The notes below the pieces were generated by a model. It was not told the origin of the DNA. It saw nothing but the letters and a program-made list of their open reading frames with translations, and made no database searches. DNA of 64,000 bases from Erodium maritimum (lineage: Eukaryota; Streptophyta; Magnoliopsida; Geraniales; Geraniaceae), in the NCBI GenBank assembly GCA_963921825.1, contig OY997588.1, positions 82,713,043-82,777,042 of the forward strand, read 5' to 3'. The stretch's first letter is position 1. The number at the start of each line of letters is the position of its first letter. Positions 58,420 to 64,000 of this stretch are shown one piece after another. The position numbers and the translations under genes are program-made.

Positions 58420-58431
58420 GCTCTGATACCA
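58420..58431 (-). promoter_or_regulatory. Primer binding site for initiator tRNA-Met (minus strand)
   Basis: TGGTATCAGAGC on the minus strand, three bases after the end of the 5' LTR. Confidence 0.88.
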
Positions 58432-58434
58432 AGC

Positions 58435-61400
58435 TGTCACGCCCCAATTTCAGTAAACCGAACTCAGGACGTGAACTTTTAAAACAATAAAACATTTTGA
58501 AACCTTTCACATTAAATCACTTTAAAAACACCATTTGTTCAACAAATAATATTTACAACTTAAAATACGTCCCAACAAGTGGACAAAAGTATGGTATCCG
58601 TCGCTAGACTCAAAATAAACCCAGAATCCCGCTCCAAGCTCTTCAAGCTTCAGAAGCTCACCTAGTCCAACCTACAACCGGTACCTGCAAGAAAAGCAAC
58701 TAGGGGTGAGCGTTCGCTCACCACCACGGATAATAGACTGACTACGGCATAATTAGCAGACAATGCCGGTAACACCAACAACAAACTCAACCCCGGGGAT
58801 CACTATCCCCAAACTCAAGTAACCCGACCGACACCCACACACTGATACTTTCCTCAGCCGACTCAACACTCGGACACGTAAGGTAGACCCGACACAACGA
58901 TCGACGACCTCCTCCAAAGACACGACAGACCACCACGCAACACCCAAGATCACAAAGGATCGCACACCAAACAAGATCACAAAGGATCGCACTCCTGTCA
59001 GCTGCTCAGTGCCGGTTGCTAACCGGCTGGGCTCGAGCCTGCCCCACGCGCTTTGCCGATCCCTGTCAGGCTCCAGGCGGTCGACCTGTTGGCGATAAAC
59101 CGAACTACTTTTCCGATAGCTAGTCGGAAGGGGAGCTGCCCTTTCCATCGCCTAAAACGCTCACAACCTCCCGAGACTCGAACTCGGTCAGGCTAGCCAA
59201 AGAACGCTCGCAACTTCCCGAGACTCGAACTCGGTCAAGCCAGCCAAAGAACGCTCGCAACCTCCCGAGACTCTAACTCGGTCAGGCCAGCCAAAGAACG
59301 CTCGCAACCTCCCGAGACTCTAACTCGGTCAGGCCAGCCAAAGAATGCTCACAACCCCAAACCACACATGCGCGGCCAGGACCCCTTTCTTGTCGAGCGG
59401 GCCCCCTACCCCGTCTGAACATGCAGACGCGTGTGCTCGTGGACCCCCGTTTCATGAAGCGGGCCCCCAACCTCAGGTAACCACAATCACAATCACAAGC
59501 AAGTTCAACAACCAGTAGCAACACAGGTTCAACACTCACAGGCACTCGTGGCCACCCAAGACACCAACAGTAAAACACGCACTCAATAGCCCCACGGGCA
59601 CTCACGGCCTCCCACGACACACCAACAGTAACTCACGGGCTCAACAACCCCACGGCACTCAAGGCCACCCAAAACACACCAACAGTAACTCACGGGCTCA
59701 ACAACCCCACGACACTCATGACCACCCAAAACACACCAACAGTAACTCACGGGCTCAACAAACCCACGGCACTCACGGCCACCCAAAACACACCAACAGT
59801 AACTCACGGGCTCAACAACCCCACGGCACTCATGGCCACCCAAAACACACCAACAGTAACTCACGGGCTCAACAACCCCACAACACTCATGGCCACCCAA
59901 AACACCAAAAGTAAAGACACGGGTTCAACAACCCCCACGGGCACTCATGGCCACCCAAAACACCAAAAGTAAAGCACAACAACCTCCGGCATAACCAATG
60001 CCTCCAACAGTTCTAATGTCAACAGTTTCACAATCAACCTCCGGGCATGGTCATATGCCTCCAGTAATTCTAACATCGATAAGTTCTCTGCTCCTACGAC
60101 ACAACTAAGTGTCACATGCTTTTCTAATATTCGCTACGTTCCCGTATCATGCCTTTCTAATATTCGATAAACCTACTTAACCCACGACACCCCGGTGTCA
60201 CATGCATTTCTACTGTTAACTTTCCCTAGTCAGGGCCGAGATCCGGCTACTTTTCCCTACCTCGTGCGTGTTCTCCAAAAGCTAACCAACAAGCTCCGGC
60301 GTGATCTCAGTCACTCGCCTAGCATTCCTTTCCCTCGGTCTGCAGCACTCCTTTCCCTCGGTCTGCAGCACGATCTAATAAGAACACAATTTTAAACGCT
60401 TTTAAGCTTGCAGGCATAAGCTGAATTTTAATAAACTTGACGCCCAAAAGTAACCCCGACAATATCGATCACTCCCTAACTCCCCAATTACTCGACATTG
60501 TCGATATTGGACCCGGAAAAGCCCGATTCGCCCTACATGGCGAATCTGCCCGGGTTTTGAAAACGCCCTTCCGGGGCTCCGAAAATTCCCGTTTTCGTTT
60601 CTACGGTGTTAGAATAATTCAAGGGTTCCAATGCAATCGACGGAATCAATTTCCGACTTCCGAGCGATTTAATTCGCGTTTAAAGTTTCTAAACCCGATA
60701 ATTACAACTTTCGCAATTTAATTCCAAATTTCGATCCGGATGTGGATTAACGACTTGGAGAACGTCCTAAACCACCCGAACACGAAAACCCGATACCCGG
60801 GCATGTGGGCCCAACACGGCCACAATGGCAAAATTCCCTTTTTGCCCCAAAACGTTCCTAACGAACCCCAAACCTCAACCATTCATCTTTAAACCAAATC
60901 TAACCAAACCCAACCATATTTGAATCGTTTAAACTCAAACCCTAAAATTCGAACTTAACAAAACGAAAATCGGTTAGGTGCTCACCGTAGAGAATGACGG
61001 TGTGAACTCGATTCTTCTATCTTTGAGATGATCCAACGGTTTGATTGACGGGAAATCACTAAACTTCCGACACCTCCATCTGTTTTCTCTCCTTCTTCTA
61101 TCTCCCTTTCTCTCTCTAAAAACCAATTTTTCTCTTCTCCTTTTTGAAATGAACGTGCAAGTCATATATTTCCCTTTTGTTTTAATTTAAAAAATATCAA
61201 ACTAACACCTAAAGTAGTCTGCCTTGTCTTGTCCCACACCTAACACCACCACTTACTTGACAAGTGGCAAGGTGGGTCCCACACCTTTTTGGGAAATATC
61301 TTCTAGATATTTTCCAATTAGATTCGCGAAATTCGGACGTTTCGGGCCCCGAACGGGCATTTTTTCCAAGAAACTGCGAAACTTGGCGGGCCACAAGGAA

Positions 61401-61694
61401 ACGGCTCAACTAAGACCGCTGCGACGACGGCTAAGCTTTTTGGACCCAAAACGGTCCTCGAATGGACCAAAACGTCGCTCGGTTGACTTTTCCAGCGAAA
61501 AGTCAACATTTCCCAAATTGATCAGAAAGTTGCCCTGAGTCCTCTGGAACTCACTTTGGTCAATATCGGGGTCAACTTAAGCCCGGTATGACCCTCGGGG
61601 TCAAGTTTAGGTTCAATCAAGTGTCTGCTGAATTTTTTTAAATTTTCTTGTTTTTCGCAGATTTGAATGGCGTTGACCGGGAGTGGTTATTACA
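58435..61694 (-). repeat. 5' LTR, 3,260 bp, full-length form
   Basis: Contains two internal tandem arrays: a 47-bp unit (ccgagactcgaactcggtcaggccagcc...) four times at about 59,150-59,345, and a 57-bp unit (aacagtaactcacgggctcaacaacccc...) about six times at 59,600-59,960. The long frames in this part are repeat-made. Confidence 0.9.
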
Positions 61695-61699
61695 CACAT

Positions 61700-63551
61700 A
61701 CTGTGAGATATGTTATACAAAGATATTGCATTAAGATTTAGTAATAAATTAACGGTGAAAGTGCGGACATCGAGTAACCCAAATCTTTAAGTATAAACAG
61801 GTTTCAATTATGATAATTCAGACACTTCAATTCAACATCAGGGCTAGTATTTATTCTGGGATTCATCTGCATTAAATTCATCCTTAACTCACACGTAATG
61901 TAATGTACATATTTTTTTCAATATTATTAATATTATATTCAGTTTTTAAAAGAAAAGGTGCAATAATAATCTCTATCACATATTGAAAAGTACCAAATAC
62001 AACTGAATAAGGCAACTAGATCATCTATTATAATTTGACTCCATTACATTAACGACGACACCTTCGTTCTTACCTACCATCTTCATTCTCATTAACAACC
62101 TCAGACCATGAAATAAATACCGCAAATCATAGCCTCGAAACCAACCTCCTCCATGCTTTTCATGCTGCGGTCAAATACTGTGTGATATGTTATACAAAGA
62201 TATTGCATTGAGATTTAGTAATAAACGAACGGTGAGAATACGGACATCGAGTAACCCAAATCTTTAATTATAAACAGGTTTCAATTATGATCATTCAGAC
62301 ACTTCAATTCAATATCAGGGCTAGTATTTATTCTGGGATTCATCCGCATTAAATTCATCCTTAACTCACACGTAATGTAATGTACATATTTTTTTCAATA
62401 TTATTAATATTATATCCAGTTTTTAGAATAAAAGGCACAATAAGAATCTCTACCACAGACTGAAAAGTACAAAATACAACCGAGTAAGGAAACTAGACAT
62501 CTATTATAATTTGACTCCATTATATTAACGATGGCACCTTCGTTTTTATCTACCATCTTCATTCTCATCACCTACATATGACCATAAAATAAATACCGTC
62601 AATCAGAGCCTCGAAATGAACCTTCTCCCTGCTTTTCATGATGCGGTCAAATACTGTGAGATATGTTATACAAAGGTATTGCATTAAATTTAGTAATAAA
62701 CGAATGGTGAGAGTGTGGACATCGAGTAACCCAAATCTTTAAGTATAAACAAGTTTTAATTATGATAATTCAAACACTTTAATTCAACATCAGGGCTAGT
62801 ATATATTTTGGGATTCATCCACATTAAATTCATCCTTAGCTCACACGCAATGTAATGTAATTTTTTTTTTAATATTATTAATATAATATTAAGTTTTTAA
62901 AAGAAAAGGTGCAATAAAAATCTTCACCACAGATTGAAAAGTACCTAATACAACCGAGTAAAGCAACTAGATCATCTATTATAATTTGACTCTATTATAT
63001 TAACGATAACAACTTTGTTCTTATCTACCATCTTCATTCTCATTACCTACGTCATACCATAAATAAATACCGCCAATTAGAGCCTCGAAACCAACCTCCT
63101 CCTTGTTTTTCATGTTGCGGTCAAATACTGTGAGATATTTTATACAAAGATATTGCATTAAGTTTAGTAAAAAAACGAACGATGAGAGTGGTAACATCGA
63201 ATAACCCAAATCTTTAAGTATAAACTAGTTTCAATTATGATAATTCAGACACTTCAATTCAACATAAGAGCTAGTATTTATTCTGGGATTCATCAGCATT
63301 ATATTCATCCTTAGCTCACATGTAATGTAATGTAAATATTTTTTCTAATATTATTAATATTATATTCAGTTTTTAAAAGAAAAGGAGCAATAATAATATC
63401 TACCACATATTGAAAAGTACCAAATACAATCGACTAAGGCAACTAGATCATCTATTATAATTTGACTCCATTACATTAACGACGACACCTTAGTTCTCAC
63501 CTACCATCTTCATTCTCATTAACTACCTCAGACCATGAAATGAATACCGCC
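61700..63551 (+). repeat. Tandem array of about 475-bp units
   Basis: Units begin tactgtgagatatgttatacaaagatattgcatt at about 61,699, 62,176, 62,651 and 63,125, giving periods of 474-477 bp; the last is cut by an LTR. Each has tttagtaataaacgaa...ggacatcgagtaaccc, which resembles the terminal repeat of the Mutator-like element at 12,884-15,413. No unit has a coding frame of note. Confidence 0.88.
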
Positions 63552-64000
63552 TGTCACGCCCCAGTTTCAGTAAACCGAACTCGGGACGCGAACATTTAAA
63601 ATCATAAAACATTTGAAACCTGTTTTGAATAAACACTTTGAAATTACCACTTAGTTAATCAAAATAATATTTACAACTCAAACACGTCCCAACAATTGGA
63701 CAAAGTACATGGTATCCGTCACTAGACTCAAAAGATAAAAACTCGGACTCCGCTCCAAGCTCCTCAAGCTTCGAGAGCTCACCTAGTCCGTCCTGTGATC
63801 AGTACCTGTAGGAAAAGCAGCTAGGGGTGAGCGTTCGCTCACCACCACGGATAACCGACTAACTACGGCATACTTAGCAGACAATGCCGGTAACACCAAC
63901 AACAACCCAAACACCGGGAATACGCTCCCCAAACTCAATAACCCAACTGACACACAACCCGTTACCTTCCTCAACAGACTCGACACTCGGACTCGTAATG
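63552..64000 (-). mobile_element. Third gypsy LTR of the same family, cut by the window edge
   Basis: Starts TGTCACGCCCCAGTTTCAG and follows the other LTRs with more differences than those two show to each other. At the position of the deletion in 53,807-55,581 it keeps the longer form (about 63,940-64,000). It is inserted in the fourth 475-bp unit. Confidence 0.85.

Larger units (their letters stand above)
53807..61694 (-). mobile_element. Ty3/gypsy LTR retrotransposon (chromovirus type), minus strand, non-autonomous
   Basis: The element is bounded by CACAT at 53802-53806 and 61695-61699. The plus-strand left LTR (53807-55581) is the 3' LTR and the right LTR (58435-61694) is the 5' LTR. Both LTRs start TGTCACGCCCC and end GTTATTACA on the plus strand. 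Primer site and polypurine tract are in the correct places for minus orientation. The 2.85-kb interior keeps only an integrase end with chromodomain. The integrase/chromodomain and primer type suggest a Tekay/Del-like chromovirus; this is an inference. Confidence 0.93.

Noticed and set aside
59150..59960. CRISPR-like regularly spaced repeats
   Set aside because: Head-to-tail tandem repeats without unique spacers, inside an LTR of a plant retroelement.
59583..59972. Repetitive frames of 84-105 codons on both strands
   Set aside because: Produced by the 57-bp tandem array (57 is a multiple of three, which keeps frames open); not genes.
53807..61694. Plus-strand orientation of the right-hand gypsy element
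   Set aside because: Primer site, polypurine tract and chromodomain all read on the minus strand.

Overview
The window looks like nuclear DNA of a flowering plant, probably a eudicot. The genes have GT-AG introns that are AT-rich, and their nearest families are plant families. The rest is dense with plant transposons: Mutator-type, PIF/Harbinger and CACTA elements, Ty3/gypsy and Ty1/copia LTR elements, L1-type LINE derivatives, a tRNA-derived SINE and an endogenous pararetrovirus. I cannot name the species.

Left third (about 1-23,700), gene-bearing. Three host genes are resolved to exon level. The first is an 11-exon Sec14-like lipid-transfer protein (+, 3,082-7,188, 337 aa). The second is a 5-exon sucrase/ferredoxin-like protein with a C-terminal membrane anchor (-, 8,305-12,236, 418 aa). 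The third is a coiled-coil WEB-family protein (-, coding 15,848-17,938, 647 aa) whose probable 5' leader exons lie near 22.7-23.3 kb, beyond a 4.7-kb intron. Mobile DNA sits in and between them: three copies of one Mutator-type MITE in or beside the Sec14 gene, a SINE and a copia LTR in introns of the sucrase/ferredoxin gene, a Mutator-type element with a nested LINE at 12.9-15.4 kb, and a PIF/Harbinger element with clear TAA duplications at 21.1-22.2 kb.

Middle (23.7-36.2 kb). A second Harbinger-like element carries a broken Myb/SANT-type gene and is split by a 2.8-kb solo gypsy LTR. A LINE-like stretch follows. Then comes CACTA (En/Spm) material: a transposase_24-type gene relic between two fields of palindromic repeats, and the C-terminal end of a TNP2 transposase.

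Insertion block (36.2-50.3 kb). The TNP2 reading frame stops at 36,214 and resumes at 50,327. The same six bases (ACCTGT) lie at both edges, so about 14.1 kb appears to have entered one exon. The block holds an endogenous caulimovirid (36.2-42.9 kb), two related foldback elements in (TA)n, a palindromic Mutator-type MITE, and a decayed gypsy chromovirus (44.8-49.0 kb). The virus has long, nearly intact frames: capsid-protease-RT-RNase H with one in-frame stop, and a 450-codon frame of unknown role, both on the minus strand. Movement-protein-like and companion frames lie on the plus strand, which suggests an inversion.

Right end (50.3-64 kb). The rest of TNP2, including a run of 20 G, is followed by an inverted then tandem array of roughly 475-bp units. 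A 7.9-kb Ty3/gypsy element (minus strand, CACAT duplication, tRNA-iMet primer site, largely emptied interior) is inserted in the array. A third LTR of the same family runs off the window. The host genes show no operon-like relation; what links the window is layered transposon nesting.
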